From contig NZ_MAEH01000014.1 of assembly GCF_009933135.1 (NCBI RefSeq), positions 372,001-436,000 on the forward strand: a stretch of DNA of 64,000 bases, read 5' to 3'. Position numbers and translations under genes: made by a program. This document shows positions 9,019 through 18,121 of this stretch, one piece after another (within the stretch, counting starts at the first letter, position 1; each line of letters starts with the position of its first letter). This DNA is from Candidatus Enterococcus leclercqii. Its GTDB lineage: Bacteria > Bacillota > Bacilli > Lactobacillales > Enterococcaceae. The notes under the pieces were generated by a model. The model was not told where the DNA came from, made no database searches, and saw nothing but the letters and a program-made list of their open reading frames with translations.

Positions 9019-9713
9019 TGAATATGAGCGAGCCAACCAGTGAATCAATCAAAAAAAAAGATAAGACAACTTTTATAAAATCACCAAAACAAAATCCTTG
9101 GAAGTGGGCATTCTTGGTCCTTGTGGTACTGTTATTGGGGAGCGGCATTTTTTTGGGTACAAGAATTTTTTCTGTTCGCGAGCCTCATTACCAAAATGCG
9201 ACAGAAACAACTCGGCAGGGGGACCCAATTCTCACCATCAACAGCAATAAAAAGCAGGTCAATCAGCTGATCGATTTTTATTTGCAAGAATATCTCAAGG
9301 ATTCTGATATCAAGTATAATTTTGTATTGGAAAATGAAGCCATGCTCAGTGGTGAATTCAAGATTTTAAACTTCCCCGTGACGGTGTATCTGTACTTTGA
9401 TCCCTATGTGATGGAAAATGGCAATGTGCAGCTGCGAGGGACTAGTCTTTCAGTGGGAACGTTGGATCTGCCCCTCAAGGAAGTTATGAAAATGGTCAAG
9501 CGTAGTTTCAAATTTCCGGAATGGATTGAAGTGGATCCTGATGATAAGAGCATTTTGATTCGCCTTGATCAATTTCAAATGCAAAATGGTTTGTTTATCA
9601 AAGCCAATCGTATCAATTTATTGGACGATGAGATCCAATTCGGTTTATACTTGCCCAAAGACAAAACCGCAGAAAGTACGAGTTCGTCTGTGAGTGAGTC
9701 CAGCAGTAAGTAG
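9018..9713 (+). CDS. YpmS-family membrane-anchored protein (DUF2140)
   Basis: Conserved Firmicute protein of unknown function: short basic cytoplasmic tail, one membrane helix (about residues 27-48), then a soluble outer domain with the family-like YLKDSDIKYNF and FPVTVYLYFDPYVMENGNVQL segments. It ends with a Ser/Glu-rich tail. In-frame starts at 9015, 9018 and 9024 all follow AAGGGGA (9008-9014); 9018 or 9024 gives workable spacing. The stop of the SGNH gene overlaps here, so the two are translationally coupled. Confidence 0.8.
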   Translation: MNMSEPTSESIKKKDKTTFIKSPKQNPWKWAFLVLVVLLLGSGIFLGTRIFSVREPHYQNATETTRQGDPILTINSNKKQVNQLIDFYLQEYLKDSDIKYNFVLENEAMLSGEFKILNFPVTVYLYFDPYVMENGNVQLRGTSLSVGTLDLPLKEVMKMVKRSFKFPEWIEVDPDDKSILIRLDQFQMQNGLFIKANRINLLDDEIQFGLYLPKDKTAESTSSSVSESSSK

Positions 9714-9797
9714 TCCAAAGCCGGTGTTCAAATCGCTTTGATAACAACGAGGATACGCGCTATTTTTAATGAAGACAATTATGGGAGATGATGAAGG

Positions 9798-10313
9798 ATG
9801 GAACGAGCAATTTTTGCTGGTGGCTGTTTCTGGTGTATGGTGCAGCCTTTTGATGAACAACCTGGGGTCTACTCGGTGATGTCGGGCTATACCGGCGGCC
9901 ATACAGAAAACCCAACCTATGAGGAAGTATGCAGTCACACGACTGGACACACTGAAGCAGTAGAGATCATTTTTGATCCCGCTCTGTTGTCTTATGAAAA
10001 GCTGTTGGAAATCTATTGGCAGCAAACGGATCCTACTGATGCATTTGGCCAATTTCAAGACCGGGGCGATAATTATCGACCTGTTATCTATTATTTCGAT
10101 GAAGCGCAGCAACAGGCCGCTAAAAAAAGTCGTCAGGCTCTCCAAGATAGTGGCCGTTTTGACCGTCCGATTGTAACGACGATTGAACCCGCTCAGCCTT
10201 TTTATCCCGCGGAAGAGTATCATCAAGAGTATTACCGTAAACACCCGGGTAATTTTGCTCGCAATCATGCCAGACGCGCGGCTTTTATTAATTCACATTG
10301 GGGGAATCACTGA
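9798..10313 (+). CDS. msrA: Peptide methionine sulfoxide reductase A
   Basis: Reduces the S-epimer of methionine sulfoxide in proteins and free Met, repairing oxidative damage in the cytoplasm. The catalytic motif GCFWC is at residues 9-13 (Cys10 nucleophile, Cys13 nearby), followed by GYTGG and the HTEAVEI segment conserved in MsrA. The length of 171 aa is normal. GGGAGA lies 9 nt before ATG. Its stop overlaps the start of the YozE gene, TGATG, so the pair is coupled. An msrB is not present here. Confidence 0.96.
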   Translation: MERAIFAGGCFWCMVQPFDEQPGVYSVMSGYTGGHTENPTYEEVCSHTTGHTEAVEIIFDPALLSYEKLLEIYWQQTDPTDAFGQFQDRGDNYRPVIYYFDEAQQQAAKKSRQALQDSGRFDRPIVTTIEPAQPFYPAEEYHQEYYRKHPGNFARNHARRAAFINSHWGNH

Positions 10314-10534
10314 TGCGGCGGAGTTTTTACCAGTACTTAATGGCTGTAAAGGGACCCAGTCATCTCGATGAAGAGCAGATTTTTGCGACCCATGTCAGTC
10401 ATGATATTCAGTTTCCTAAACACAGTGAAGATTACCACGAAATATCTTCTTATTTGGAAATGAGTACGGACTACTTGCCATCGATGGATATTTTTGATCA
10501 AATGTGGGAGAAATATTTAGAAAACAACAAATAA
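10313..10534 (+). CDS. YozE-like SAM-fold protein (UPF0346)
   Basis: Small protein of 73 aa matching the YozE/UPF0346 family (sterile-alpha-motif-like helical fold), with the pattern [10 protein letters not shown], then FATHVSHDIQFPKHS and YLEMSTDYLPSMDIFDQMW. The function is unknown. The ATG overlaps the msrA stop by one base; GGGGGA at 10300-10305 serves as ribosome site. The pairing with msrA is conserved in many Firmicutes. Confidence 0.88.
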   Translation: MRRSFYQYLMAVKGPSHLDEEQIFATHVSHDIQFPKHSEDYHEISSYLEMSTDYLPSMDIFDQMWEKYLENNK

Positions 10535-10608
10535 ACGTCGTACAAAATCGTTCTAACAGAGGACCCATTTTGGGCAAGTCTCGTCCTGACGTTTAAATCT
10601 GTTTTGTA

Positions 10609-10637
10609 AGGGGAAGATTGAACCTTCCCCTTTTTTT
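10609..10637 (+). terminator. Terminator after yozE
   Basis: GGGGAAG pairs with CTTCCCC (10610-10616 with 10624-10630), followed by seven T. Confidence 0.9.
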
Positions 10638-10678
10638 GATTACATGGTACTATTTTTCAGAGGCAAGGAGGTCTTTGA

Positions 10679-12127
10679 ATGAAGAAAAAAATCAGCCTGC
10701 CCATCTACATTGGGACGATTATCGGTACAGCAGTTCTTTTTGGCGGCGGTGGCTTCTTGCTGGCCAAAGAAGGACCCGAAGCTTTTATCGATTTTGGCGC
10801 CAAGCAGTCTGCCATTCGAACAAACGACAATGACTTGGACCAAGTATACCAACTGTACAATACTATCAATCAGAATTATTACCAAAAAGTGGACAAGGAT
10901 AAACTGGTAGCAGGGGCTCTGAAAGGAATGACCGAAGCGCTGGATGATCCTTATTCCACCTATCTGGATAAAGAAGGTGCCGCGGCTTTAAATGAATCGC
11001 TGTCAGATTCTTTTGAAGGGATTGGTGCCACACTGGGACTTGTGGAAGAGCAACCAGTAATTGCCCAGACCCCCATCAAAGGGACGCCGGCTCAAAAAGC
11101 TGGCCTCAAAGCAGAAGACGTGATTAGTCAAGTGGATGGGGAAGACACCAAGGGGCAAAAACTGGATCAAGTGGTGGCAAAAATTCGCGGTGAAAAAGGC
11201 ACCAAAGTCAATTTGACAATCCAACGGGGCAAGGATACTTTCGAGGTTGCAGTTACCCGAGACACAATTCCCATTGAGACTGTTCATGGGCAATTGGATA
11301 AAAAAGAGCCAACAATTGGCTATGTTCAGATCACCACATTTGGGGCAGGAACGACAAAAGAATTACAGCGTACCATTGAAGACCTTAGAGAAGCTGGCGC
11401 TAAGAGCTTTGTTTTAGATGTGCGACAAAATCCCGGCGGGCTATTGGATCGGGTGCAGGAAATGGCCAGCATGTTTCTAGAAGACGAAAAAACCATTGTT
11501 CAATTTGAAGACGGTCAAGGAAATAAAAGTAAAACGGTTGCCAACAAAGAACTGGATGGTGGCTTTAAAGTCCGGGAACCAGTTGTGGTTTTAGTAGATG
11601 GCAACTCAGCATCGGCAGCGGAAATTTTTGCTGCGGCGTTGAAGGAATCAGCAAATGCGCCGGTGATTGGAACGACAACCTTCGGCAAAGGAACAATGCA
11701 GCAAGTCGCCGAGTTAGATTCAAAAAGTGAATTGAAACTGACAGTAGGCAAATGGCTGACCCCTGATGGCGAGTGGATTAACGAAAAAGGATTGACACCA
11801 ACCATCAAAGCTGATTACCCAAGTTATGCTTACCTGCCGCCGCTGTCTCGTAATGAAGAATACCGTAAAGGAGATAGCGGCCAAAAGATTGATTATTTGA
11901 ATCAATTTTTGAAGGCAATTGGCTATCAGACCAAAGGCGATTCCTTTAATCAGACAACTGAAGAGGCTGTCAAAGCAGTTCAAAAAGCCAATAAACTCAA
12001 AGAAACCGGTGTGGTGGATGGCACAACTGCAGATGCTATCGAAACAGCAGTAGCCAAGACTTTAATGGGCCAGGATTTTGCTTACCAAGAAGGAATTCAG
12101 ACCTTGTCAGAGCAGTTAGAAAAATGA
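10679..12127 (+). CDS. ctpA: Carboxy-terminal processing protease (S41) with peptidoglycan-binding domain
   Basis: Serine protease of the C-terminal processing family, anchored in the membrane and acting outside. Order: membrane helix (about 7-27), PDZ domain (about 110-190), S41 core (about 200-380), then a peptidoglycan-binding-like repeat (about 395-465). The Ser-Lys dyad is visible: Ser312 in GNSASAAEI and Lys337 in FGKGTMQ. Total 482 aa, as in Bacillus CtpA/CtpB. AAGGAGG lies 8 nt before ATG. The signal peptidase gene follows 47 nt later, so secretion and extracytoplasmic proteolysis are probably co-expressed. Confidence 0.93.
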   Translation: MKKKISLPIYIGTIIGTAVLFGGGGFLLAKEGPEAFIDFGAKQSAIRTNDNDLDQVYQLYNTINQNYYQKVDKDKLVAGALKGMTEALDDPYSTYLDKEGAAALNESLSDSFEGIGATLGLVEEQPVIAQTPIKGTPAQKAGLKAEDVISQVDGEDTKGQKLDQVVAKIRGEKGTKVNLTIQRGKDTFEVAVTRDTIPIETVHGQLDKKEPTIGYVQITTFGAGTTKELQRTIEDLREAGAKSFVLDVRQNPGGLLDRVQEMASMFLEDEKTIVQFEDGQGNKSKTVANKELDGGFKVREPVVVLVDGNSASAAEIFAAALKESANAPVIGTTTFGKGTMQQVAELDSKSELKLTVGKWLTPDGEWINEKGLTPTIKADYPSYAYLPPLSRNEEYRKGDSGQKIDYLNQFLKAIGYQTKGDSFNQTTEEAVKAVQKANKLKETGVVDGTTADAIETAVAKTLMGQDFAYQEGIQTLSEQLEK

Positions 12128-12174
12128 TAAGTATCCAGCAGTGAGATAAAACAGTCGCGGAAAAGAGGGGCAGC

Positions 12175-12720
12175 ATGTCTAAAAAAGAATACATTGATTT
12201 ATTTTGGCTGACCATCAAGTATTTGGTCGTGGCTGTCGTCATTGCAGTAGTTGTCAGAGGATTTCTGCTGATTCCGGTGCCAGTTGTGGGCAACTCGATG
12301 GAAACTACTCTGGCACAAAATGATATGGTACTGATGGAACGAATTTCTGAGGTTAAGCGATTTGACGTGGTAGTGTTCCGGCTTTCCAGTGGCACAACTT
12401 ACATCAAGCGAGTCATTGGCATGCCGGGAGACACGCTGCGCTATGAAGATGATCAGCTTTATATCAATGATCAGCCAGTTTCAGAACCCTTTTTAAAGGA
12501 ATCGGTAAAAAAAGATAAACTGAAAAATCACTTTACCAATGATTTTTCACTGGAGGATTTGACCGGTGAAACCGAGTTGGGACCAGACAGCTATTTCGTC
12601 ATGGGAGACAATCGGCGCAACTCAAAGGATAGTCGCTCATTTGGCGCTATCACCTCGTCAGACATTATCGGTAAGGCCCGTTTGGTGTATTATCCTGTGA
12701 AGCATTGGCGGATTATTTAA
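12175..12720 (+). CDS. lepB: Signal peptidase I
   Basis: Removes signal peptides from exported proteins at the outer membrane face. One N-terminal helix (about 11-31) leads into the catalytic Ser41 in VVGNSMETTL, Lys78 in YIKRVIGMPGD, and the MGDNRRNSKDSRSFG box. The 181-aa length fits the single-anchor Gram-positive type (SipS/SipT). GAGGGGC precedes ATG. It forms an operon with ctpA and ends at the hairpin at 12782. Confidence 0.95.
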   Translation: MSKKEYIDLFWLTIKYLVVAVVIAVVVRGFLLIPVPVVGNSMETTLAQNDMVLMERISEVKRFDVVVFRLSSGTTYIKRVIGMPGDTLRYEDDQLYINDQPVSEPFLKESVKKDKLKNHFTNDFSLEDLTGETELGPDSYFVMGDNRRNSKDSRSFGAITSSDIIGKARLVYYPVKHWRII

Positions 12721-12781
12721 TGATTGCCGGTAGTGCTCGATGAAAAAAGCAGAGGATTTGAAAAAGTTTACGCAAAGATTG

Positions 12782-12812
12782 AGGCCACTTGTGAAAGCAA
12801 GGGCCTTTTTTT
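12782..12812 (+). terminator. Terminator after lepB
   Basis: AGGCC-A-CTTG pairs with CAAG-GGCCT (one bulge), followed by seven T. Confidence 0.75.
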
Positions 12813-12952
12813 GTTGGCAAAGTGTTTTTCAAGAAGTCAGATGTATAAAAAGGCAGTAATCATCGCTGCTTAGCTTAAAAAATTGTAATGAACGCCTTTG
12901 GAAAAAAGCTGTCGTTGTCAAATAAGTCAATCGTAAGTTGCTTAGCTGAACA

Positions 12953-12981
12953 TTCCCAAGGACAAAAATTCGTGGTAAAAT
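12953..12981 (+). promoter_or_regulatory. Promoter for rbgA-rnhB
   Basis: TTCCCA (12953-12958), 17-nt spacer, then TGG plus TAAAAT (12976-12981). Transcription would start near 12988, leaving a ~124-nt leader. The remaining gap from 12813 shows no gene. Confidence 0.5.
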
Positions 12982-12999
12982 GCTTAGGATACTCAGTTG

Positions 13000-13073
13000 T
13001 CGGATCTCCTGTTAGATTAAGAGAGTATGCTTAGTACTATCCAATGCAGGATGTTTTGTGAAGGATGATCCGA
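13000..13073 (+). promoter_or_regulatory. Structured mRNA leader of rbgA (unassigned)
   Basis: TCGGATC (13000-13006) pairs perfectly with GATCCGA (13067-13073). After a one-base bulge the stem extends by TCCT (13007-13010) with AGGA (13062-13065), giving 11 bp. Inside lie two small hairpins: AGTA/TACT (13024-13027 with 13035-13038) and ATCC/GGAT (13039-13042 with 13049-13052). This makes a three-way-junction-like shape in the leader, ending 38 nt before the rbgA start. It fits no leader class I recognise; no ribosomal protein gene is adjacent. Confidence 0.45.
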
Positions 13074-13111
13074 ATGTGACTTGAATAAGTAGTAAGAAAG
13101 GAAATTTACCC

Positions 13112-13981
13112 ATGAGTGTACCGATACAATGGTTTCCCGGACATATGGCCAAAGCCAGACGGGAAGTTAGTGAAAAGTTAAAATTTGTTGATATCGTGTT
13201 TGAATTAGTGGATGCTCGGCTGCCCTTGTCTTCTCGTAATCCATTGTTGGATCAATTGCTGCAGCAAAAGCCGCGGCTAGTGATCTTGAATAAAGCTGAT
13301 TTGGCTGATCCACAACAGACGCGTTTATGGCAAGCCTATTTTGAAAAAGCCGGCTTTGCTGCGGTGGCTGTCAGTTCCCACGATGCGGGGACTACAAAAA
13401 AAGTAATCACGGCTGCTAAAACAGCACTGAAAGAAAAAATAGCCAGGGACAAAGCAAGAGGATTGAAACCTCGAAGTATTCGGGCTATGGTTGTCGGAAT
13501 CCCAAATGTTGGTAAGTCAACATTGATGAATCGTCTGGTAGGTAAAAAAATTGCTCAGACTGGTAATAAACCTGGCGTGACGAAGGGGCAACAATGGCTG
13601 CGTTCTGGCAGCGAGTTGGAACTGTTGGACACTCCGGGGATCTTGTGGCCGAAGTTTGAGGACCCAGAAGTAGGTAAGAAGCTTGCGTTGACCGGTGCTA
13701 TCAAAGATCAGCTGCTTCATTTGGATGACATTGCCATCTACGGATTGGACTTTTTCGCAGGCTATTATCCAGGCCGAATTGCTGAGCGTTACAAACTGAC
13801 TGCTGAACAAGAAACGTTGCCCGCAGTCGAATTATTGATGGCTATCACAGAAAAAAGAGGCTATAAAGACGATTACGATCGGGGAAGCGAGTTAGTAGTC
13901 GTAGAGATTCGCCAAAACAAGCTGGGGAGTTTTACTCTCGATCGCTATGAAGAAATGGGAGCTGGTGACAGTGAAGAATGA
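13112..13981 (+). CDS. rbgA: Ribosome biogenesis GTPase RbgA (YlqF)
   Basis: GTPase needed for late assembly of the 50S subunit. Its GTP motifs are circularly permuted, as expected: G4 NKAD at residues 60-63 comes before G1 GIPNVGKS at 129-136, then G3 DTPG in LLDTPGILWPKF. The N-terminal WFPGHMAKA signature is typical. Length 289 aa. AAAGGA precedes ATG. The 3' end overlaps rnhB, the same order as in Bacillus (ylqF-rnhB). Confidence 0.96.
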   Translation: MSVPIQWFPGHMAKARREVSEKLKFVDIVFELVDARLPLSSRNPLLDQLLQQKPRLVILNKADLADPQQTRLWQAYFEKAGFAAVAVSSHDAGTTKKVITAAKTALKEKIARDKARGLKPRSIRAMVVGIPNVGKSTLMNRLVGKKIAQTGNKPGVTKGQQWLRSGSELELLDTPGILWPKFEDPEVGKKLALTGAIKDQLLHLDDIAIYGLDFFAGYYPGRIAERYKLTAEQETLPAVELLMAITEKRGYKDDYDRGSELVVVEIRQNKLGSFTLDRYEEMGAGDSEE

Positions 13982-14741
13982 AGCCATCGCCACAATACGG
14001 CAAAAATTAGCGGTTTGTCAGGAACCTGGTGATCCTTATATCCAACAGTTGCGGCAAGATGAAAGAAGCGGCGTTCAAAAATTGTTGGAACAATTTGATA
14101 AGCGGATGGCTGAGAAACAAGCTTTGGTGCTGAAATACCATGAGATGAGGCAGTTTGAAAAACCGCTTTTAGAACAGGGACATCGGTTTATTGCAGGAAT
14201 TGACGAAGTGGGACGAGGGCCTTTAGCCGGGCCAGTCGTGTCTTGTGCTGTAATTTTATCGCCATCCAATCCGATTTATGGATTGGACGACTCTAAAAAA
14301 CTCTCCGCTAAAAAGAGAAGTCAGCTTTTCAAAGAAATTCAAGAAAAAGCCGTGGCAATCGGAGTCGGTGTTGTGGATCACACAGAGATTGATCGAGTGA
14401 ATATTTACCAAGCGAGTCGGCAAGCCATGCTTATGGCAGTAGAAGATTTAGCTGTGCCACCCACCTATCTGTTATTGGATGCTATGCAAATTGATTCTCC
14501 ATTACCGCAAGAAAAAATCATCAAAGGGGATGCACGGTCAATTTCCATCGCGGCGGCCAGCATCGTGGCAAAAGAGCTCAGAGATGAGTTGATGCGGGAA
14601 TACCATGAATTATTTCCTCATTATGGGTTTGATAGAAATGCCGGCTATGGAACGAAAGAACACTTAGCTGGTTTGGCATCTTATGGTCCTTGTGGGATTC
14701 ATCGGCGTACGTTCAAACCGGTTTCTGAATACATTCAATAG
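13971..14741 (+). CDS. rnhB: Ribonuclease HII
   Basis: Removes ribonucleotides from DNA and RNA from RNA/DNA hybrids. The motif GIDEVGRGPLAGPVV carries catalytic Asp78-Glu79; GDARSISIAAASIVAKELRD and GYGTKEH follow. The start is taken as GTG at 13971 with GGGAG 9 nt upstream, giving 256 aa, close to the Bacillus enzyme; an in-frame ATG at 13947 is deeper in rbgA and has no better site. It overlaps rbgA by 11 nt, so translation is coupled. Confidence 0.94.
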   Translation: MKNEAIATIRQKLAVCQEPGDPYIQQLRQDERSGVQKLLEQFDKRMAEKQALVLKYHEMRQFEKPLLEQGHRFIAGIDEVGRGPLAGPVVSCAVILSPSNPIYGLDDSKKLSAKKRSQLFKEIQEKAVAIGVGVVDHTEIDRVNIYQASRQAMLMAVEDLAVPPTYLLLDAMQIDSPLPQEKIIKGDARSISIAAASIVAKELRDELMREYHELFPHYGFDRNAGYGTKEHLAGLASYGPCGIHRRTFKPVSEYIQ

Positions 14742-14807
14742 TTTTTTACAAGTTTTTTTGCAAAAGCAGTCGTAACTGAGCCGAGCATTTTGAGGGGCAG
14801 GTTGGTT

Positions 14808-14862
14808 TTTAAATCTTCAGTAACGGTGAAAAGCTGAGTGAAACAGTTGTGAAGACTTTAAA
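14808..14862 (+). other. Imperfect hairpin in the rnhB-dprA gap
   Basis: TTTAAATCTTCA (14808-14819) pairs with TGAAGACTTTAAA (14850-14862) with one bulged base. An A run follows rather than a T run, so it is not a typical plus-strand terminator. It may be an mRNA leader element for dprA. Confidence 0.35.
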
Positions 14863-14956
14863 AAAACTGTGGCCCAAAAACAGTTCGAACTAAAAAGCGA
14901 AAACACCTTCTTTTCGGGTATCTTCTTATAGAGTAGCCGTAAAAGGAGGTTTTTTT

Positions 14957-15817
14957 ATGTTTCAAGAAACATTTTTGATGAAGTTGGTTTTGTGCAGAGG
15001 AATGGGGATCGAAAAAAAGTGGGCATTGTTACAGTATGCCCGCAGTCAAAAGCGAGATGATTTAGCTTACAGTGAAATCACGAAAATTTTGAGGTATAGC
15101 CGCTTCTCAGAGACGGTTCGTGACAGTTGGCAGTCGTTGACAAAAGAGAAAATAGCCGAAATCTTGTTGGGTCAAAAATTCATCACGATTACCTCGCCAC
15201 TTTATCCCGACTATCTAAAAGAGATTGCCTATCCACCCTTGGCTTTGTTTTATGAAGGACGCAAGGAATTGTTGCAGAAAAAAATGATCGCCTTTGTTGG
15301 TGCGCGAGAAGCTACTAATTATGGCCGGAGAGTCATACAAGATTTTGTGCCCGCAGTAGTGGGGGCAAACTTTGTGATTGTTTCCGGGCTGGCCAAGGGA
15401 ATTGACAGCTGTGCCCACCAAGCAGCTATGGCAAGCGGTGGCTTTACTGTAGCCGTGTTGGGGACTGGTGTCGATATCTGTTATCCGGCTCAGAGTCGTG
15501 AATTATATGAAGTGATGAAAAAAGAGCAGCTGATTATCAGTGAATATCCCCGAGAAACCACCCCTCAAAAATATCATTTTCCTATGCGAAATCGAATCAT
15601 TGCCGGTTTGTCTTTGGGGTTGTGTGTAGTGGAAGCGAAAGCTAGAAGTGGTTCCCTTATCACAGCGCAACAAGCGCTTGAAGACGGACGGGAAGTTTTT
15701 GCAGTGCCGGGAGATGTCCTTAGCGGCTATTCCAATGGCTGTCACAGCTTGATTCAAGACGGTGCCAAGTGCGTGTATACCCAGCAGGATATCCTGGATG
15801 AGTTGCCGGACTTTTAA
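14957..15817 (+). CDS. dprA: DNA processing protein DprA (Smf)
   Basis: Loads RecA onto incoming single-stranded DNA during transformation; also widespread outside competent species. The Rossmann-like DprA domain shows FVGAREATNYGRR, VSGLAKGIDSCAHQAAM and VLGTGVDICYPAQSR, then RNRIIAGLS and ARSGSLITAQQALEDGREVFAVPG. Length 286 aa, with an N-terminal helical region. AAAGGAGG lies before ATG. It precedes topA as in Bacillus. Confidence 0.95.
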   Translation: MFQETFLMKLVLCRGMGIEKKWALLQYARSQKRDDLAYSEITKILRYSRFSETVRDSWQSLTKEKIAEILLGQKFITITSPLYPDYLKEIAYPPLALFYEGRKELLQKKMIAFVGAREATNYGRRVIQDFVPAVVGANFVIVSGLAKGIDSCAHQAAMASGGFTVAVLGTGVDICYPAQSRELYEVMKKEQLIISEYPRETTPQKYHFPMRNRIIAGLSLGLCVVEAKARSGSLITAQQALEDGREVFAVPGDVLSGYSNGCHSLIQDGAKCVYTQQDILDELPDF

Positions 15818-15878
15818 AGTTATTTAGTGACCTTCCTTGACAAACCATTTTTGAATCGCTATAGTTGAAACCGATTCT

Positions 15879-15909
15879 TGTTCAACCGTTTTCGAGACAA
15901 TAATATAGT
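15879..15909 (+). promoter_or_regulatory. Possible topA promoter
   Basis: TTGTTC (15879-15884), 16-nt spacer, TAATAT (15901-15906); TATAGT at 15904 is an alternative -10. Confidence 0.35.
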
Positions 15910-15935
15910 AGAAACAGGAAGGAGCCGGTTCTTTT

Positions 15936-18014
15936 ATGGCATATAAATATCTGGTTATTGTGGAATCACCGGCAAAAGCCAAGACCATTGAGAAATATTT
16001 AGGGCGCAATTACAAAGTAGTGGCCAGTGTCGGCCATATTCGTGACTTACCCAAAAGCAAGATGGGGATCGACGTGGAAAACGATTATGAACCCCATTAC
16101 ATATCCATCCGTGGCAAGGGGGATGTTATCAAAGGGTTGCGAAGTGCCGCCAAGAAGGCTGAAAAAGTCTATCTCGCAAGTGACCCGGACCGTGAAGGAG
16201 AGGCCATTGCTTGGCATTTGGCCCATTTACTGAATCTGGACCTAACAGATAAAAATCGTGTGGTTTTCAATGAAATCACCAAAGAAGCTGTAAAAGCGGC
16301 CTTTAAAGAACCACGAGCAATTGATGTTGACTTGGTGGACGCCCAACAAGCGCGGCGGGTTCTCGATCGCCTCGTCGGATATTCCATCAGCCCAATCCTT
16401 TGGCGTAAAGTCAAAAAAGGTTTGAGTGCTGGTCGGGTGCAATCCATTGCAGTAAAAATGATTATTGATCGTGAAAAAGAGATTCGCGCCTTTATTCCGG
16501 AAGAATATTGGACGATTGACGGAAACTTTAAGAAGCAGACGAAAAAATTCAAAGCCACTTTTTGGGGCGTAGAGGGCAAAAAGAAAAAATTGCCTCATGC
16601 AGAAAGTATCAAAGAAATCACGGATCGTCTGACTGGAAAAGATTATCAAGTCACCAAAGTTGAGAAAAAAGAACGCAAGCGTAATCCAGCCGCACCTTTC
16701 ACCACTTCCAGTCTGCAACAGGAGGCTGCTCGTAAGCTGAATTTCCGGACTCGCAAGACGATGATGGTGGCGCAGCAGTTATATGAAGGAATTGCACTGG
16801 GTAAACAGGGAACTGTCGGCCTAATCACCTACATGCGTACTGACTCAAAACGGATCGCTGATTCTGCCAAAGGGGAAGCAGCGGACTTTATTACTGAGAC
16901 TTACGGGAAAGAGTATTCAGCACACGGTACCGCGAAAGTCAAAAATGCACAAGGGGCACAGGATGCCCATGAAGCGGTGCGTCCAACTAGCGTACTGCGC
17001 ACCCCAGACGAAATCGCCCAATATCTGGACAAAGATCAATTGAAACTCTATACCTTGATTTGGTCGCGCTTTGTTGCCAGTCAAATGACTCCTGCTGTTT
17101 TGGATACCATGAAGGTCACATTGGAACAAAATGCGGTGATTTTTATTGCCAACGGCTCCAAGATTAAGTTCAAAGGGTTCATGTCGGTTTATATAGAAGG
17201 AACCGACGATGGCAAAGAAGAAAAAGAAAATATTTTGCCGGAATTGGTTGAAGGAGATGTGGTGCAGTCGATCAATATCGAACCGAAGCAGCACTTTACC
17301 CAACCTCCTGCGCGTTTTAGTGAAGCAACTTTGATTCGAACACTGGAAGAAAAAGGGGTTGGTCGGCCTTCTACCTATGCACCGACATTGGAAACCATCC
17401 AGCGTCGTTACTATGTAAAACTACAACAAAAACGTTTTGAACCGACAGAGCTTGGTGAAATTGTCAATACACTGGTTGAAGATTTCTTCCCACAAATTGT
17501 GGATGTCAACTTCACAGCCCAGATGGAAAATGATTTGGATAGCGTGGAAGAAGGCAAAGAAAACTGGGTCAAAGTGGTGGATCGTTTTTACCGACCTTTT
17601 GAAAAAGAGCTCAATGAAGCAGAAGAAAAAATCGAAAAAATCCAGATCAAAGATGAGCCAGCTGGCTTTGACTGTGATGTTTGTGGTCATCCAATGGTCA
17701 TCAAACTAGGGCGCTTCGGTAAGTTTTATGCCTGCAGTAATTTTCCTGAGTGTCGGAATACCAAGCCAATTGTCAAAGAGATTGGGGTGGTTTGCCCAGT
17801 TTGTCACGAAGGCCAGGTAATCGAACGCAAATCCAAGAAGAATCGGTTGTTTTACGGTTGTTCCCGCTATCCCGATTGTGATTTCACTTCATGGGACAAA
17901 CCCGTTGGCCGAGATTGTCCGAAGTGTGGCAAGTACTTGGTGGAAAAGAAAGTCAAAGGCGGCAAACAAGTCGTTTGCATCAATGGCGATTACGAAGAAG
18001 CTGTCCAAAAATAA
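15936..18014 (+). CDS. topA: DNA topoisomerase I
   Basis: Type IA topoisomerase that relaxes negative supercoils. Toprim domain at the N-terminus ([17 protein letters not shown], then [13 protein letters not shown]), catalytic Tyr299 in [12 protein letters not shown], and three C-terminal zinc-ribbon-like repeats. The first two have four cysteines each (CDVCG...CSNFPEC; CPVCH...CSRYPDC); the third has only CPKCG plus one further Cys and is degenerate. 692 aa is standard. AGGAAGGAG lies 11 nt before ATG, a long spacing. Confidence 0.97.
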   Translation: MAYKYLVIVESPAKAKTIEKYLGRNYKVVASVGHIRDLPKSKMGIDVENDYEPHYISIRGKGDVIKGLRSAAKKAEKVYLASDPDREGEAIAWHLAHLLNLDLTDKNRVVFNEITKEAVKAAFKEPRAIDVDLVDAQQARRVLDRLVGYSISPILWRKVKKGLSAGRVQSIAVKMIIDREKEIRAFIPEEYWTIDGNFKKQTKKFKATFWGVEGKKKKLPHAESIKEITDRLTGKDYQVTKVEKKERKRNPAAPFTTSSLQQEAARKLNFRTRKTMMVAQQLYEGIALGKQGTVGLITYMRTDSKRIADSAKGEAADFITETYGKEYSAHGTAKVKNAQGAQDAHEAVRPTSVLRTPDEIAQYLDKDQLKLYTLIWSRFVASQMTPAVLDTMKVTLEQNAVIFIANGSKIKFKGFMSVYIEGTDDGKEEKENILPELVEGDVVQSINIEPKQHFTQPPARFSEATLIRTLEEKGVGRPSTYAPTLETIQRRYYVKLQQKRFEPTELGEIVNTLVEDFFPQIVDVNFTAQMENDLDSVEEGKENWVKVVDRFYRPFEKELNEAEEKIEKIQIKDEPAGFDCDVCGHPMVIKLGRFGKFYACSNFPECRNTKPIVKEIGVVCPVCHEGQVIERKSKKNRLFYGCSRYPDCDFTSWDKPVGRDCPKCGKYLVEKKVKGGKQVVCINGDYEEAVQK

Positions 18015-18029
18015 GTTGTATTGTTAGCG

Positions 18030-18070
18030 GCTCATGTCCCGGTGAAACTGTCACTGGTGCATGAGCTTTT
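18030..18070 (+). terminator. Hairpin terminator between topA and trmFO
   Basis: GCTCATG (18030-18036) pairs with CATGAGC (18060-18066); an inner CCGGTG/CACTGG stem continues it. Only a short T tract follows, so read-through into trmFO is likely. Confidence 0.65.
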
Positions 18071-18121
18071 AAATGAAAGAAAAATCGAGCTGTATTTAAC
18101 AGACAGAAAAGAGGATAATCT

